DNA from: Saxidomus purpurata
Taxonomy: Eukaryota > Mollusca > Bivalvia > Venerida > Veneridae
Assembly (NCBI GenBank): GCA_022818135.1
Contig: JAFMSR010000018.1
Span: 39,898,482-39,962,481, forward strand
DNA: 64,000 bases
Direction of reading: 5' to 3'
The position numbers and the translations under genes are program-made. The notes below the pieces were generated by a model that saw nothing but the letters and a program-made list of their open reading frames with translations, made no database searches and was not told the DNA's origin. The first letter of the stretch is position 1, and each line of letters starts with the position of its first letter. Below, one piece after another: positions 32,996 to 45,770 of the stretch.

Positions 32996-34066
32996 TGTAC
33001 TAGATCTAATGATCTAAAGGGATGCTTTTTTACCATTTTACATAATATAATCAAATTACTCAAAGGCATGTTTTAAGTTCCATTAAAAGATAATAAAAAC
33101 TGCACTGGCATAAAAAAGTTTCCCTTTTCGTACAAAAATAAGTTGATTTTCCTGCATTTACACGAGTATGACAGCATAAACCACTCTATACCGTGTCTGC
33201 TGAACTTTGCCATTGTTAATTGAATGTCACTGTCAATATTGCTACATTCATACACTAATGGTGTAAAAATGCAGCTTTTAGATATAATACGTAGTTTAAA
33301 GTTACTCTTTCTTTGAAGAAATTACCATTTGGACTAAGCAAATGACATTGACTACGATCTTGCTCGAGTAAAATGGTAACAAAAAAAAGTTGGGGCCTGA
33401 GTGAAAGGCCATAGCTCTGTTTTTAGTTGGTTTTAACGAAAAACAAACCATTCATGAATACTGAAAAATGACAAGGTAATATACTTGTGGAGAAACTCAT
33501 GTCAAATTACTAAATAAAACCTACTTACGGTTGGACTATTATAAACATATATGACCCAACTTTGTATGCGTTTAAGTCGAGGCATACTAAAGCCATTTTT
33601 TTTTCATTTTTACGTAGCACAATTTGTGGAGTACTCTGAACAACAGAACTATTTTAAACTGTTTTAAGAACCGGTCCGACAGGGTCAGATAAATGATGAC
33701 AATTTGGCATTGAACTTGAAACTGTTTTTCAAACCGTTTCAAAAACTTTATAAAATTACATTTTAATTAAAAGACGATTATACGTTCTACAGTTTTAGAA
33801 ATATAATACGACCGAATATTTTTGTTGTTTAAGTTTGCACGCAAACGTCCTACTGAGAGGTATACTTATAATGTGGTGCATTAACCATTGTTCCAAAAAG
33901 TAAACCAGTCAGTTATTGGATCATATATTTGAAATACCCTTATAAAGTCGACTATATTGTTTTATTCGTATAAATAGTTGAAAGGTTATATACTTTGACC
34001 GCAGACAAACTAAACGCCACTGCGTTTTGATTCCTTATAGGATTCTTGGTGGTAGCCCTAATTTCT
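32996..34066. other. Intergenic sequence between the two nAChR genes
   Basis: AT-rich, no gene or element recognised apart from the polyadenylation signal candidates at its right edge. Confidence 0.45.
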
Positions 34067-34076
34067 TTTATTTATT
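34067..34076 (-). terminator. Candidate polyadenylation signal for the upstream nAChR gene
   Basis: Overlapping AATAAA hexamers on the minus strand (tttattt on plus), about 142 nt past the stop codon. The cleavage site cannot be fixed from sequence alone. Confidence 0.45.
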
Positions 34077-34217
34077 TCTTCTACATTTCACCTTTAATAT
34101 TAATTTTCTGTGACACATACGTTTGTGTCACTTAGTCATAAAAATATAAACTAATCCAGAAGAGTAAATCGAACGAAGATTAACTGCTAGTTTTAAACAA
34201 CTTTATCCTTGATGCAA

Positions 34218-34571
34218 CTAGAGGTCACCCATGCATTGTAACAGGAATGTCAGAGTTGTAATCAACGTAACAAGTGTGTATGAGATCAGAAATATTCTGT
34301 CTAAAACATTGGCGAGATCTCGCCACTCTGATTCAACATTTTCTGTAGTTTGTTTATGATCTATAAAAGGTGCAGTCATTTTCCTCGTACAATTTGACCG
34401 TTCCTTCATTCCGTCACCTTTTGGTTGGACAAAGAAGTTATTCATCTTTTTTTGCGGTGTTCTTACTTTTGTCTGTTTATTAATATAATTGATATTGTTG
34501 TACTTCTCAGTGGAAACCAGTTCAACTTGATCGCTGTAGTCTTGAGAATCAGCACTTATATTACTCCGCAT
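34218..34571 (-). CDS. nAChR upstream copy, exon 9 (cytoplasmic loop, TM4, stop)
   Basis: 354 nt after a T-rich tract and aag acceptor. The variable, Lys/Asn-rich loop is followed by the conserved pre-TM4 helix VESEWRDLANVLDRIF and TM4 (FLISYTLVTLITTLTFLLQ). It ends CMGDL and TAG at 34220-34218. Confidence 0.92.
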   Translation of the reverse strand: MRSNISADSQDYSDQVELVSTEKYNNINYINKQTKVRTPQKKMNNFFVQPKGDGMKERSNCTRKMTAPFIDHKQTTENVESEWRDLANVLDRIFLISYTLVTLITTLTFLLQCMGDL

Positions 34572-37500
34572 CTTAAAAAAAGAAACCAAATTGAAACCAT
34601 AACATTCATGACGGCTATATAACATAAGCATTTCTTAGGTATAAGAACATGTTTATATGGTTTAAATGACAAATTTTACTTATCTTATTTAAGTTTTTCT
34701 AACAAAGGATGGCAGTGTTTTAACTATATAATAAATGCGAGATAACTCTTTTAATGCCCAGAATTATCAAATACATTGTCTCACCTTTTCCATTGGTTTT
34801 ACTGTGTTCAAATTCTTATATCGGACACATAATACCCTTCCAATGAAGCGGAGGAAAATTAACCTTGCCCATCTGAAATGATCGAAGATGTAAAAAGCAA
34901 TAAACAGATTATTTCAAATAACTGAAACAAGTTTATTTTCTAAAATATATTTTTGAAAGGATTGTTCAATTCAATTTACTAGGACACGTATGTAGGTTTT
35001 CAATATCTTACTTTCTAAGTATGATTCTTAAAGAGATTTTAGAAGAATGGATGGCTTTCGATACTTTTCTCACGGTGCTTTATTCTAGCGACATTCTCTT
35101 CTGTTTTGTCATGATAAATTTGTCACTATTCTCTTATTTGGAGGCTGAACTGCTTTAAAGATAATTTGGAAATCCAGTACCACATGTAACTTTTAAAGAT
35201 TAAAAACTGTTTTTATTTTATATTTAGGTTATTTTATTTGGTACCTGGGAACAGTTCTACCATTTGTTCCTCTGTAGAAGACATTGAGCACGATCACTGT
35301 TTGAACGAGCGAAACAGACACAAGAACCATGGAGCACGCGAAGTATGTCCCTACAATAAATGAAATGGTACGTAGAGTGAATAAAGATGGTTTTTGTTTG
35401 AAGACATTTTACCACTTAATTTATTTTAGAAATAGTATGCACATCTATGATGACAATAAATAAAAATAAAAAAATAGAATAATTATTCTTATTCTTACTA
35501 GATAACTAGATGTTTTAATACTAGATGTCTTATCCTATTACCACAAAGTATTACATAATAACAATATAGCAAAGGAAGTTGAATTACCAATTATTGGAAA
35601 ATTGTCCGAAGAAGGTGGTAGAGATTCTGATATAAGAAGAAAGAACACTGCCAGAGATAACAGTACGGTTATTTGGAGTGACACCTTTTCTCCTGACTCC
35701 ACTGGCAGTATAAACCCAAGCGCTGACACACTAGCTGTCAAAAAACTTGGACAAATCACGGTAATAATGTAGAATGTAGGTCGCCGATTCATTATGACGT
35801 AAAATGTGACGTCAGGGTATGGCTCCGGACAGCAGTTGTAATACAGTACATGTCTTGTGATCGGAAAGCTACTGATTGACCATTCTGTGTTTTCAACGTA
35901 ATTGTCGACATCACCTATAAACAGGAGTACATATTAGCTGGCATGGTACTCCGAATATTACTCAAATATAAATTAATAGGGCAGGTATCTAGGACTGACT
36001 AGAGATCTAAAGTATTATTATGTGGTGAAACAATCGTAACATTGCATAAGAATTGGAATTAGGATATCGTGTCATTATTCTCAGAATGAGTGTAAAGGTT
36101 ACGAATAGGTGATAACAGTTTGATTGAAATTAGGAAATTAGAACGAACAAAAAGGCGGACACGATCCATCTACAAGACGCAGGGCGTAAATATATATATA
36201 GATCTAGATCTACTCGATTTAAGTGCAGCAATGATTGTGCAAAGCATACTGTTTTGAACATAACTTTGGTGGACCATAAGATGAGATTTTACCTTTTGGA
36301 TTTCTATTAACCACGTCCAATTCAGCGCCATTGTGCGACCAGGAACCAAACTGTAGAGGACATTCCTGCCTGTCAAATGGGAAATATCTGACATTTACAC
36401 GGCATATTGATTTAGCCACTGTAGGAAAGTTATACGTCACAGAACCCGTATACGATATGTATGCCCGGTTATTTTTTAGTCCCGGGAGCATGTCGCCGTC
36501 TGCTGCACTGATAAAAATAAAGCAGTTTGTTAAATATTGAAATTAGGATATAATATGAAATTTCTGACCGCACAAAACCTCATTAAAGATAAAATTTCAG
36601 AAAAGAACCATTTGTTTTTTTAATTCAAATGCACGACGAAGTGTTATGTGCTATGGATTATGTTCACCTGTTCTTTATTATTAAGATATTGAAGATGCTG
36701 GTAAACAATATTTTGTTAGTTATATTTAAATTGTATGCCTAATTTCTTGTTGTGTATTGTTTCAAAACTGAATAAGGGAAAATTTCTTTCAAACAGTAAA
36801 TTTCACCTTTTGTTTGAAAGTGATACACACCTGTCATACAAACTAATATCGGGCAGCCAGACGTCAGCATATGTCACCATCAGTGATGTCAAATTGTTAT
36901 AAGCGGCCGGATCCCATGTCAATCTACAGTCATTCCATCTCTGGAACAAAGCAGACGATGCAGCCTATGTAAGACGAGCATGTCAAGAAACAGTCGTAGC
37001 GCTCATTACGGCGTTTGCTTCTTGATAACACCGAAAGTTCTCACGTGAACATGTTAACAGATAGTCGTGGTGTCAAAAATGGAGTTTCTAAAGAATAAAG
37101 GCCTATAATTCTACCAAGCGATATTGACTTATATGTTGTACTGTGGATCACTTTGTCAGGCAAAGCATCTGGTGATCCTGACTGTGAAATATGAACATAT
37201 AATCTAATAATTCAATTAGCCTCACAAGCTGAGAATCATACAACTTTGACCTTAAACACACCCTTTGTTTGACGTTCTGTCCATCAAAGAATTCTACACC
37301 AGTTGAAAGTTTAAATCAAATGATGATGTTGCGAAGGGACACAGGTTTCTGTCTTTTACCTAGAGTTGTTAATCGGATACAACAAAATGAGTGCCAAATA
37401 TTCCACTTTCTGTGGCATTTGTTGTAAACTTTTATTCACCTGGGCAATAGATTTTATGCGTACTGTGTGCAATATTTTCATAAAAAACATAAATTGTCAA

Positions 37501-40181
37501 TGACTCAAGAGCAGCACACGGGATTCATGACGAGGTCACCAAAGGCTGTGTCTGATACAGACTATACAGATCTGAGTTTAATACGTCTAGTTTTGGTATT
37601 TTTTATCATGTATAAAAGCGAAAAGGAAAAATGTAGTACATATAATGTCAACTTGTTGAATGAGTACATGTACATGAAAGTCCTTACCAGTCGTAGCCAT
37701 AGATTTGTTGTCAATATTTGTTCTCTTTCATTCTGAAATGTAAAATAAATGGAAAAACGCCTACTTTTTTGAGCTTTCAAAGAAAGTTTAGCCGTCAGAC
37801 AGATTAAACATTTTATACAACAAACGTAACTGAAATGTGACATACCCTATGCAACTTCAAATAAACATAGGAGCACATGGAACGGTGTTTTAATGTTGTT
37901 TTTTTTCAGAGTTTTATCGTTCATACCGGGTAATCTATATGACCAAAGCCACAGAAAAGGCCAGTTATTTTAGTTTTCGGGTGTTAGTGCAAGACGCAGA
38001 ATGCGTCCCAGTTCCAGAGACTCCTCCTGGTACTTTTACATGCCCGGTGTACATAACCGATACATAGTACCACGGTTTTAGGTCTCCTCCGTAAGTTATG
38101 TTAGTGGAGGAGTCTGAGATCTAACCTGCGAACCCTGGATTATAAGTTCAGCGCGTTAACCACTAGACCACTGATCCTATGGATTGGAAGATAATTTGCG
38201 ATGGTTTATACTTACGAATATATGCAGTTATGACTTATCTACAACAATAGTGATAAATTCAACAGACAAAATTCTGTAACTAAACACGCCAACAAGGTTG
38301 TGCACAGCGCAACTTTAAGCTCTTTGGAAAACTGGAGAAGGCTTTGGCGCCAAAACACTAGAGTTCTACCTGTATCCAGGAATTTCTTCAAGAGAGTAGT
38401 ACAAGTTCAAGACGATATAACTTTGCAATGCCAGGACATAGACACAACCAACATATGTTTATTCATCTCCCTTCATAGTATCTACTTTTTGCCATACTTT
38501 GAAATTTGAAAAAAGTACACTTGTGTATTACGCGCCACAGACTACAAACAGTTACATAAGCTAATTCAGGCTTAAAGCTATTCTCAGCAGTCCCTTAAAA
38601 CTGAAGAAGATCCCCCCCTGTATATAGAGACAACCAGGCAACTCTATAACCCTCGTTAGAAAGTCTTAGACTGAAAAAAATTGTCATAAATTGTATGTAA
38701 CTCAAGTTGATATCGATATTGTAACATTGCGTAGTACGTAAATATTTGAAATTGCCACAAGTATACTTTTGTGATGCAAATAATGTTTTAATGTTTTTAT
38801 ACATGTAATTTCCGAGTTAGACCACATAGAGACACAACTAATAAGCTTTATAAATAGAGATCGGCTGCATTGGTCATAAAGCATGAAATGAATGTTTCAA
38901 ACTAGAAATGAATATATCAATCGAAAAAAAGAATTCTGTGTGACAGAAATACGCACAGCTTGCTACTGATATCTTTTATATTTTCCCCTTTTCTACGTTC
39001 ATATTTGATTTAATGCAATTGAAGGAATCAGCATGTCTACCTGTACTTATAACATATTGTTTATGGTATGTCATTGTAAAAGGTGTTAGCCATGCCATGC
39101 AAACCTCAACGTTATTAGACATTTAACAGCTCTTTTTGTTTTCAAACGCAGCGCAGTAATCGCTGCACTTTTACTTAGGGAAATCAATATTTATATACCG
39201 AGTTAGTAAATGGGGGAATACTGCTGATTTACAAAAAATAATTTCAAATACTTAGTACGTAAATGTTCATTTTGATGCATTCACGTAAATAAGTTGGTCC
39301 GGCACGGCAGACCAATTTATATTCGTGAATGCATCAAAATGAACACTTAACCTATACATATAGTTTCTACAAATAAAATAGTTCTATTCTGTTCTAACAA
39401 CTTTACTACCATGTCCATTATCTGTCTGAGAGCGATGTCCATGTTTAATGTCACTTTGGAATCACTGGTACAGAGAGGTATCAGACTCGAGTCGTAATCT
39501 GCCATCAAGTCATAATACAGGGTCTTAGCAAGTGCGTGTTGTGTCGTTGCTTCAACCGAACAGTCGTCTGAAATGAAACAATGAGATACATATTATATTC
39601 CGTTGTATTAATCAACAGCACTGCTATATGACAGTTTTCAAACGACACCACCTTTCGTAGTGGCGAAAGTCATTTTGAATTAGTTTATATTGTCACCACA
39701 GTAATCTAATCTTTAGATCTGTTTCTCTCTGTTTAGAACTTTTCTTACCTGTGATAGTCAATTAATTAATGTTAGATTTTTTTACGATGTTTAATTTCAG
39801 TTTACATCTGCCAATAAGAGATGTAATCCAGTATCAAATATTTCTTACATATTACCAAAACATGCAAATGTGTTTTAAGCAAAACAAGCGAGAGCATCGT
39901 CTAAAATGTTATTAAACAATTTTTATAAACGCTTTCAAAAGTATGGCATCAACCTTTTTTTCACTAAAGGTTACATATATGAAACTGAAAATTATGTACT
40001 AATTTTAAAACAACATATTTAAATGGATCAATAAATATAAGCCTACAATTTACCATACACTACTAAAAATTGAAGAAAAAAAACAAAAAAAAACTAAATG
40101 CTTACCATGTAGGCTGCAAATGAACATTATAGACAACAATAATCTTTCGAAGCAACTCAACACAGATTCTTTCAATTCCAT
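34218..40181 (-). CDS. Nicotinic acetylcholine receptor alpha-type subunit, complete (upstream paralogue, 9 exons)
   Basis: Predicted pentameric ligand-gated cation channel subunit of the plasma membrane. Exons in transcript order: 40181-40106, 39567-39410, 37732-37688, 36940-36831, 36507-36293, 35914-35588, 35350-35245, 34872-34785, 34571-34218. All introns are GT-AG and the phases join in frame to 1479 nt (492 residues plus stop). Visible parts: signal peptide (about 1-25); loop D RW (94-95); loop A WLPDISLYD (121-129); Cys-loop C165 to C179 with 13 residues between; loop B GSWS (W186); loop C YYNCCPEPYPD with vicinal C229/C230, the mark of an alpha subunit; TM1 about 248-272; GEK before TM2 (276-278), typical of cation-selective channels; TM2 about 280-299; TM3 about 312-335; a roughly 130-residue cytoplasmic loop; TM4 about 466-488. 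Subtype cannot be assigned by eye. Exon lengths match the downstream copy, so this is half of a tandem duplicate pair. Confidence 0.95.
34785..34872 (-). CDS. nAChR upstream copy, exon 8 (start of cytoplasmic loop)
   Basis: 88 nt from a tttcag acceptor to a gtgaga donor. Joining phase 2 of exon 7 gives VPRWARLIFLRFIG, the conserved amphipathic MA-like segment directly after TM3. Too short to stand out as an isolated open frame. Confidence 0.9.
35245..35350 (-). CDS. nAChR upstream copy, exon 7 (TM3)
   Basis: 106 nt. Encodes TYFACSMVLVSVSLVQTVIV, the third membrane segment, then LNVFYRGTNGRTVP. Donor CCCAG|gtacc in phase 2. Confidence 0.95.
35588..35914 (-). CDS. nAChR upstream copy, exon 6 (loop C, TM1, TM2)
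   Basis: 327 nt. Encodes YYNCCPEPYPDVTF (alpha-type Cys pair), RRPTFYIITVI leading into TM1, then VESGEKVSLQITVLLSL (TM2) and the TM2-TM3 loop LPPSSDNFPIIG. Same length as exon 3935-3609 of the other copy. Confidence 0.96.
36293..36507 (-). CDS. nAChR upstream copy, exon 5 (Cys-loop)
   Basis: 215 nt. Encodes the Cys-loop CRVNVRYFPFDRQEC followed by FGSWSHNG (loop B tryptophan) and ends VVNRNPK plus a split Gly codon. Acceptor atcag, donor gtaaaa. Confidence 0.95.
36831..36940 (-). CDS. nAChR upstream copy, exon 4 (loops D and A)
   Basis: 110 nt, the usual length of this nAChR exon. It begins RWNDCRLTW and ends WLPDISLYD, covering the loop D tryptophan and the loop A region. NNLT is a possible N-glycosylation site. 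Confidence 0.95.
37688..37732 (-). CDS. nAChR upstream copy, exon 3 (45-nt microexon)
   Basis: Encodes NEREQILTTNLWLRL between atttcag and gtaagg. A 45-nt exon at this place is a classic nAChR gene feature. It differs at only one residue (L for I) from the matching exon at 8591-8547. Confidence 0.95.
38000..38185 (-). mobile_element. tRNA-derived SINE
   Basis: Minus strand head ATCAGTGGTCTAGTGGTTAA (A box) and GGGTTCGCAGGTTAGATC (B-box region), then CTTACGGAGGAGACC and a tail with TATGTATCGGTTATG. Lies in the second intron of the upstream nAChR gene. Confidence 0.75.
39258..39351. repeat. Palindromic insertion (hairpin) in an nAChR intron
   Basis: Perfect 22-bp arms at 39264-39285 and 39324-39345 (TGTTCATTTTGATGCATTCA plus CG, and its inverse), with partial pairing further in. 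About 60 bp downstream of exon 39567-39410 in the gene direction. Confidence 0.75.
39410..39567 (-). CDS. nAChR upstream copy, exon 2 (N-terminal ligand-binding domain)
   Basis: 158 nt between a tttcag acceptor and a gtagta donor. It encodes LAKTLYYDLMADYDSSLIP and ends ALRQIMDM, the N-terminal helix and first strands of the nAChR extracellular domain. Length and phase equal those of exon 9638-9481 in the other copy. Confidence 0.92.
40106..40181 (-). CDS. nAChR upstream copy, exon 1 (signal peptide)
   Basis: ATG at 40181 opens 25 codons (MELKESVLSCF...) ending CAT G before a gtaagc donor. A hydrophobic stretch LLLSIMFIC is followed by a short polar end, as in a cleaved signal peptide. The split codon (G|AC) joins exon 2 in frame. 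No longer frame extends upstream in this register. Confidence 0.85.
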
Positions 40182-41744
40182 GAGACTTTTCCCCGCTATT
40201 TTGTTATCACATCCAAACGCTCCGATAATGTCTTAAGGATTGTTGAAGGCGTACTCGTAATAGAATTGTTTTATACTATTACCTTTTGAACTAAATAAAA
40301 GGCATACTATCCTTATTTAGCGCTAGGATATTTATTTTGGTAACAACAACAAAAAGGGAATATCATTTCTTTTTGTCTTTACATTGACGTCAACAAATAC
40401 CGGTACACTGTCCCACTAACACTGGGCACTTTGAACCGTCATGTTTCGGGTCAAACACCAGTTACATTGTATTATTAGTATTATCTGAAAAACGCAATTA
40501 AATGAACCAAGATGCGATGAAATGCAAAATGGCGACCTTCACGCGAACAATGTCAATGCAGACGTTCGTGGAAATCAATTAACAATTGATCTTCGAAAAC
40601 ATCTACTGTCTGACCTACACTTTAGAAGATACAAATCACATTTGAAAAAGCTAGCTACTGACACATGAACGGTAATAACAATTAGCCCTTTAGACCAACG
40701 CAAAATACAATACTGTTACAAATATTTTCACCTTTGCTTTCCTGTTACAATTGATTGAATATCAAGTTAACATTTCAGCACGTTATGATGTAATTTAAAA
40801 CGTTGGTATGTTCGAAAATGTCTCAAGATATTGAACACATCTTATTAATTAGCGATATGCACTTTTTGCAAGACTGGTTTTTAAATAGGTCTACTAACTT
40901 TTGGCACTACTGGTATCTCACCTTTTAACATGATCAGTATACTTTAGTATAGGGGAATGGAAATGTACTGTTAATTTGTTCATGATAGAACTTTCCATAA
41001 TCTTTCGCACAAACAAGTTTAAAAGACATCTTAATAAATGTATTTACAATTCGAAATATGTAGATATGTTATTGCCATTATTTTACTTGCCAGAGAAATT
41101 CCTTCCTTTTTTGTGAAGTAAAATTTTAAGTGTTTTAATCAACCTAAATTATTCTCTGTTTTTTTTAAAAGATATTCTGGTTAATCATCAATTATGTCAA
41201 CCATTACTTCTTTCACATCATCCTCGCGTAATGCAAAGTCATTTAACGACCCAGATGTGCAATATCAAAGACATATAGTCACCAGCTCAAAGCAGTTGCA
41301 TTACCAAGACAGATGTCTTACAGGCGAAACTGACCGTTATTTGTACAAATACATTCACAATATTGTATTTTAAGTCACAAGTAATGCTTGAAATAGAGCT
41401 TAGGATTTTTTCATCTTATATTTCCGATGTTGTTCTTTTCGACAGCAAAGTTTCGTGAAGGATATAATTGAAGTGACATTGATTTAAGAATTCTTTCATT
41501 TTTAATACCGAACTTGTCTTAATGTCTTTGATTCCCCCGATTGGCAGCTTTGATTGGAAACATTAACACCTAATTTAATGTATTTGAAACAACCATGATT
41601 TCTTTTTGTCCAGTTATGATAAGAGTATCTTCTAAATTAATTGAAACAAGAGACTTTTCACTGATTGTCCTCAATAAATACAGGAAGTATCAATTCATTC
41701 TCTTCAATGCTTGAGTTACGCTCCGCGCAAGAAGAAATAATTAT
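40182..41744. promoter_or_regulatory. 5' flank of the upstream nAChR gene, no clear elements
   Basis: Expected to hold the promoter and 5' UTR for the ATG at 40181. AT-rich; no core motif stands out, and no gene is seen on either strand. Confidence 0.3.
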
Positions 41745-42196
41745 GGACAGTAACTCATGATTGTCCTATAAAAGTTGTAGAAAGTCAAAAGATACTTGGT
41801 GTTTACCTTGATCAACACTTAAAATGGAATCTACAGACAGAAAAATTATGTATAAAACTGTCAAGTAAATTTACACTACTTCGTAGAATATCCAAATACA
41901 ATATACCTCACTCTAGAAATGAAACAGATGTTTTATAATGCATATATTCTTCCTGTTCTTGACTATGGGTCAATCACATGGGTAATTGTACAAAACACCG
42001 CCTTTTTAAACTAGCCAGTATTCAAAAAGTATCATAAGTTGGATATTAACAAAGCCTTTGCGTACACCGTCGGCTCCGCTGTTTAAAGAATTAAAGTGGT
42101 TAACTGTTCAAGATCGTCACACGTTTCACATTGCTACTATGACTTATAAAGCTCTTCACAATATGGCACCTTCGTACATATGTGAATTTATTCGTT
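41745..42196 (+). pseudogene. Decayed LINE reverse-transcriptase fragment, cut by C-rich repeats
   Basis: Reads PIKVVESQKILGVYLDQHLK and WNLQTEKLCIKLSSKFTLLR, then after a shift FYNAYILPVLDYGSITWG, and later LFKELKWLTVQDRHTFHIAT and YKALHNMAPSYICEFI. These are the post-catalytic segments of non-LTR reverse transcriptases. Frameshifts are present. The similarity ends at about 42196, where the C-rich repeat text begins. Confidence 0.75.
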
Positions 42197-44969
42197 TTTC
42201 CCCGTATTCACATTAACTCAGCCTCGTGTCCTGTAGTATCATTGCAGCCCTGGTAAAACCGTTTCAATTAGTATCATCCCCGCGTCACGAACTCCGTGTC
42301 CCTTGCTATCAATATAGCACTTCTTACACTACTCTCTAGCTTTCAAACCACCTTTTTCTTTCCCCGCGTTCACATAAACATAGACCCGTGTCCTCTAGTA
42401 TCACTGCAGCACTTATAACCCGTATCTTTAAGTATCAGCCCCGAGAAGTTAGTCCCGCAGCAACTAGTTACCCCGTATCCCCGTGAAGTTAGCCCCGTAG
42501 CATTTAGTTACCCCGCAGCCCCGTCAAGTTAGCCCCGTGGCACCTATTTATCCTGCAATCCCCGCCAAGTTAGCCCCGTAGCACCAATTTATCCCACCTC
42601 TATACGTCCACGCATTCACATAAATTCAGCCCCGTGACATGTAGTACAAATGTATCATTGCAGCCCTGGTAAAACCGTTTTCAATTAATATCTTCCCCGC
42701 CTCACGCACTCAGCCCCGTGTCCTCTGCTATTACTACAGTACTTCTCACACTGCTCTGTAGCTTTCATAGAACCCCTATGTGTCCATTAACTCAGCCCTG
42801 TCCTTAGTATCATGCAGCCCTTTAAAACGTTTTCCATTTGTATCATCCCCGCCTAGCCCCGTGTCCCCTGCAAGACAGTACTTCTTACATGCTCTCTAGC
42901 TTCTGCCCCCTATATGTCCCAGTGTCCTGTAGTATCATTGCAGCCCTGGTAAAACCGTTTCAATTAGTATCATCCCCGCCTCACGCACTCAGCCCCGTGT
43001 CCCCTGCTATTAGTACAGTACTTCTTACATTGCTCTCTAGCTTTCATAGCACCCCTATATGTCCCAGTGTCCTGTAGTATCATTGCAGCCCTGGTAAAAC
43101 CGTTTCAATTAGTATCATCCCCGCCTCACGAACTCAGCTCCGTGTCCCCTGCTATCAATACGATACTTCTTACACAACTCTCTAGCTTTCATACCACCCT
43201 TTTGTTTGCCCGCGTTCACATAAAATCAGCACCGTTATTACCCAGTTTCTCTAATTATGATCCCCGCCCCATGTTCCGACTGTCAATACAGTTGTTCCTT
43301 CATTGCTACCAAGCGTTCATACCATCCCTTTGTGTTCCGTATTCACATGAAATCAGGCTCGTGTCTTCCTGTACCAATGCACCGTTTATATAAGTATCAT
43401 CCCCGCCTTATATACCCTGCCCCGTGTCCCCTGCCCTCAAACCGGCAGACTTTCTTACAGTGCTCCTTAGCATCCCCGCCTCACGGACCTTGCCCCATGC
43501 CCTAAATATAGCACTTCTTACAGTGTTCCCTATCTTTCATGCCACCCATTTGTGTCCCCGCTTTCATATTTTCACAGCCACGTGTCCTCTGATATCATTG
43601 CAGCCCTTGTAACCCCGTATATCTTCACAGTCCCGTATGACCTAATTACCATGCGCCCCAAGAAGTTATCCCCGTAGCACTTAGTTACCCCGCAGCCCCG
43701 TGAAGATAGTCCGACGCACCTAGTTACCCGCAGCCCCGCGAAGTTAGTCCCATTACACCTATAGTTACCCCGCAGCCCCATAAAGTTAACCCCATGACAC
43801 CTGGTTACTCCAGTGCCCCGTTGAAATAGCCAAGTGGCACCATTTTCCCTGCACCCCGTGGTATCTGCATTTCCCGAAGTAGCTAGTTAATTAACCTTTG
43901 CATATCACCACAGGACAACGTACAAACGAAGTGCATCCCCCACGATCGCATCTACATGAAGAAAGGCCCGTGTCCTCTAATACTTATGCAGCTCTGGTTA
44001 CACCGTTTTAACACGTATCAGCCCCGCCTTGTGGTCTCAGCCCCGTGTCCCCGGCTATAAAATAAGTACTTGTTAGCTTTTAGACTTACCCTTTGTTTCC
44101 ATCCATTCAGATAAATCAGCCCTGTGACTTCTTGTATCAATACAGCCCTGGTAACACCGCTTCTTTTAGTATCATAATAACCCCGTGGGGGTCAGCCCAG
44201 TATCCTTTTCAAATTTTAAAGCCCAAATAATGTTGCTCCTATAGGTATACCCGCAGCTTCGTTAAGCGAACTCAATGTTCCCACGTATCATCACAGCAAG
44301 CATGTAATATCGCCTTCTAAAATATCCATGGGCTGATGTCATGCAAGTGGACACGAGCCTTTGTATTTGCAAAGCTCAATTAAAGCAGTGTTTGCCATGG
44401 GGCGCAGGAAAACCGATGCAGCGGGGCTATCTTCACGTGTATGCGGGGAAACTAATTGCCATGGGGCTTACTTCGTGGGGCTGCGGGGTAACTTAGTGCC
44501 ACGGAGCTAGATTCACGGGGCCAGGGGGTAACGAAGTGCCACGGAGGTAACTTCACGGGGCTGCGGGGTATCTAGGTGCTACGGGGCTGCGGGGTATCTA
44601 CGTGCTACGGGGCTAACTTGACGGGGCTGCGTGGTATCTATGTGCTACGTGGCTAACTTGACGGGATGCGGGGTATCTAGGTGCCACGGGGCTAACTTGA
44701 CGGGGATGCGGGTTATCTAGGTGCTACCGGGCTTACTTGACGGGGATGCGGGGTATCTAGGTGCTACGGGGCTAACTTGACGGGGATGCGGTAACTAGGT
44801 GCTACGGGGCTAACTTCACGGGCTGCGGGGTAACTAGGTGCTACGGGGCTAACTTGACGGGGCTGCGGGGTAACTATGTGCTACGGGGCTAACTTCACGG
44901 GGCTGCGGGGTAGCTTGGTGTTACGGGGCTATGGGGATAAACGGGGCTGCGGGTCTAACGTCCTACTCG
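42197..44969. mobile_element. Truncated foldback-type element built of C-rich/G-rich tandem repeats
   Basis: 42197-43880 is C-rich on plus (167-bp-type and 40-bp-type units); 44390-44969 is an inverted array of the 40-bp unit. The right end (gttagaccc..., reading inward CGAGTAGGACGTTAGACCCG) matches the ends of the 45511-53290 element. The left end lacks the matching terminus and abuts a LINE fragment, so the left side has been lost. No coding region; frames such as 42838-43612 come from the repeats. Confidence 0.65.
44390..44960 (-). repeat. 40-bp tandem array (G-rich on plus)
   Basis: About 13 units of a 40-bp sequence containing CGGGGCTAACTT, ACGGGGCTGCGGGGTA and CTAGGTGCTA. Some units lack a G or a few bases. 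Many GGGG runs could form G-quadruplexes. Confidence 0.85.
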
Positions 44970-45518
44970 TTTAAAATGAACATTAACCTACAGTTGTGAG
45001 TGATTTTAATTAACAAATTTGTTACAGCCTGATAAAAAAGTATACCTGTGCACTTCTCTGCTATAAACATTTTTTTTTTCGTTTTAGACTTTGGTAGTGA
45101 TACATATTCTTAACTTCATTAACAAAGTACGGTAACAGTTATGTTATATAGAAAGTAATTTTCAAAGATTTTAAAAGTTCAACCGATTGGTAAGAATAAA
45201 AATGTTCAAGGAAGCTGCATTTTGTGTTATATCTTTGTAAACAAAATTATAATTCCCAACAACCTTCCTCAACAGTGTCACACAATTCTCTGAAAGGTCC
45301 AATACTAAGGAAAGCGAAAATTCAAATATACTGTTGAAAGCACAGAAATAAGTTATTTTTAATAAAAATTGAAAGTTGGTATGTAGAAATTCTAAATAAA
45401 TCACAGTACATGTACAATTATTTTTCTATGCATTATGAAGAAAGTTAAAAAGACCTGGGTGGTCATTTTGTCGATTCACTGAGATTTCAACATAATACAC
45501 ATACTTTTCTATCGAGAA

Positions 45519-45770
45519 TGAAGTTAGCCCCGCAGCCCAATTTATCCCCACAGCCCCGTGAAGTTAGCCCCGCAGCACCTAGTTACCCTGCATCCCCGTG
45601 AAGTTAGCCCCGCAGAACCTAGTTACCCCGCATCCCCGTGAAGTTAGCCCCGTGGCACCTAGTTACCCCGCATCCCCGTGAAGTCAGCCCCGTAGCACCT
45701 AGTTACCCCGCATCCCCGTGAAGTTAGCCCCGCAGCACTTAGTTACCCCGCAGCCCCACCATGTTATCCC
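45519..45770 (+). repeat. Left terminal 40-bp tandem array
   Basis: Six units of CCCCGTGAAGTTAGCCCCGC plus AGCACCTAGTTACCCCGCAT with small changes. The mirror array lies at 52985-53285. Confidence 0.9.
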
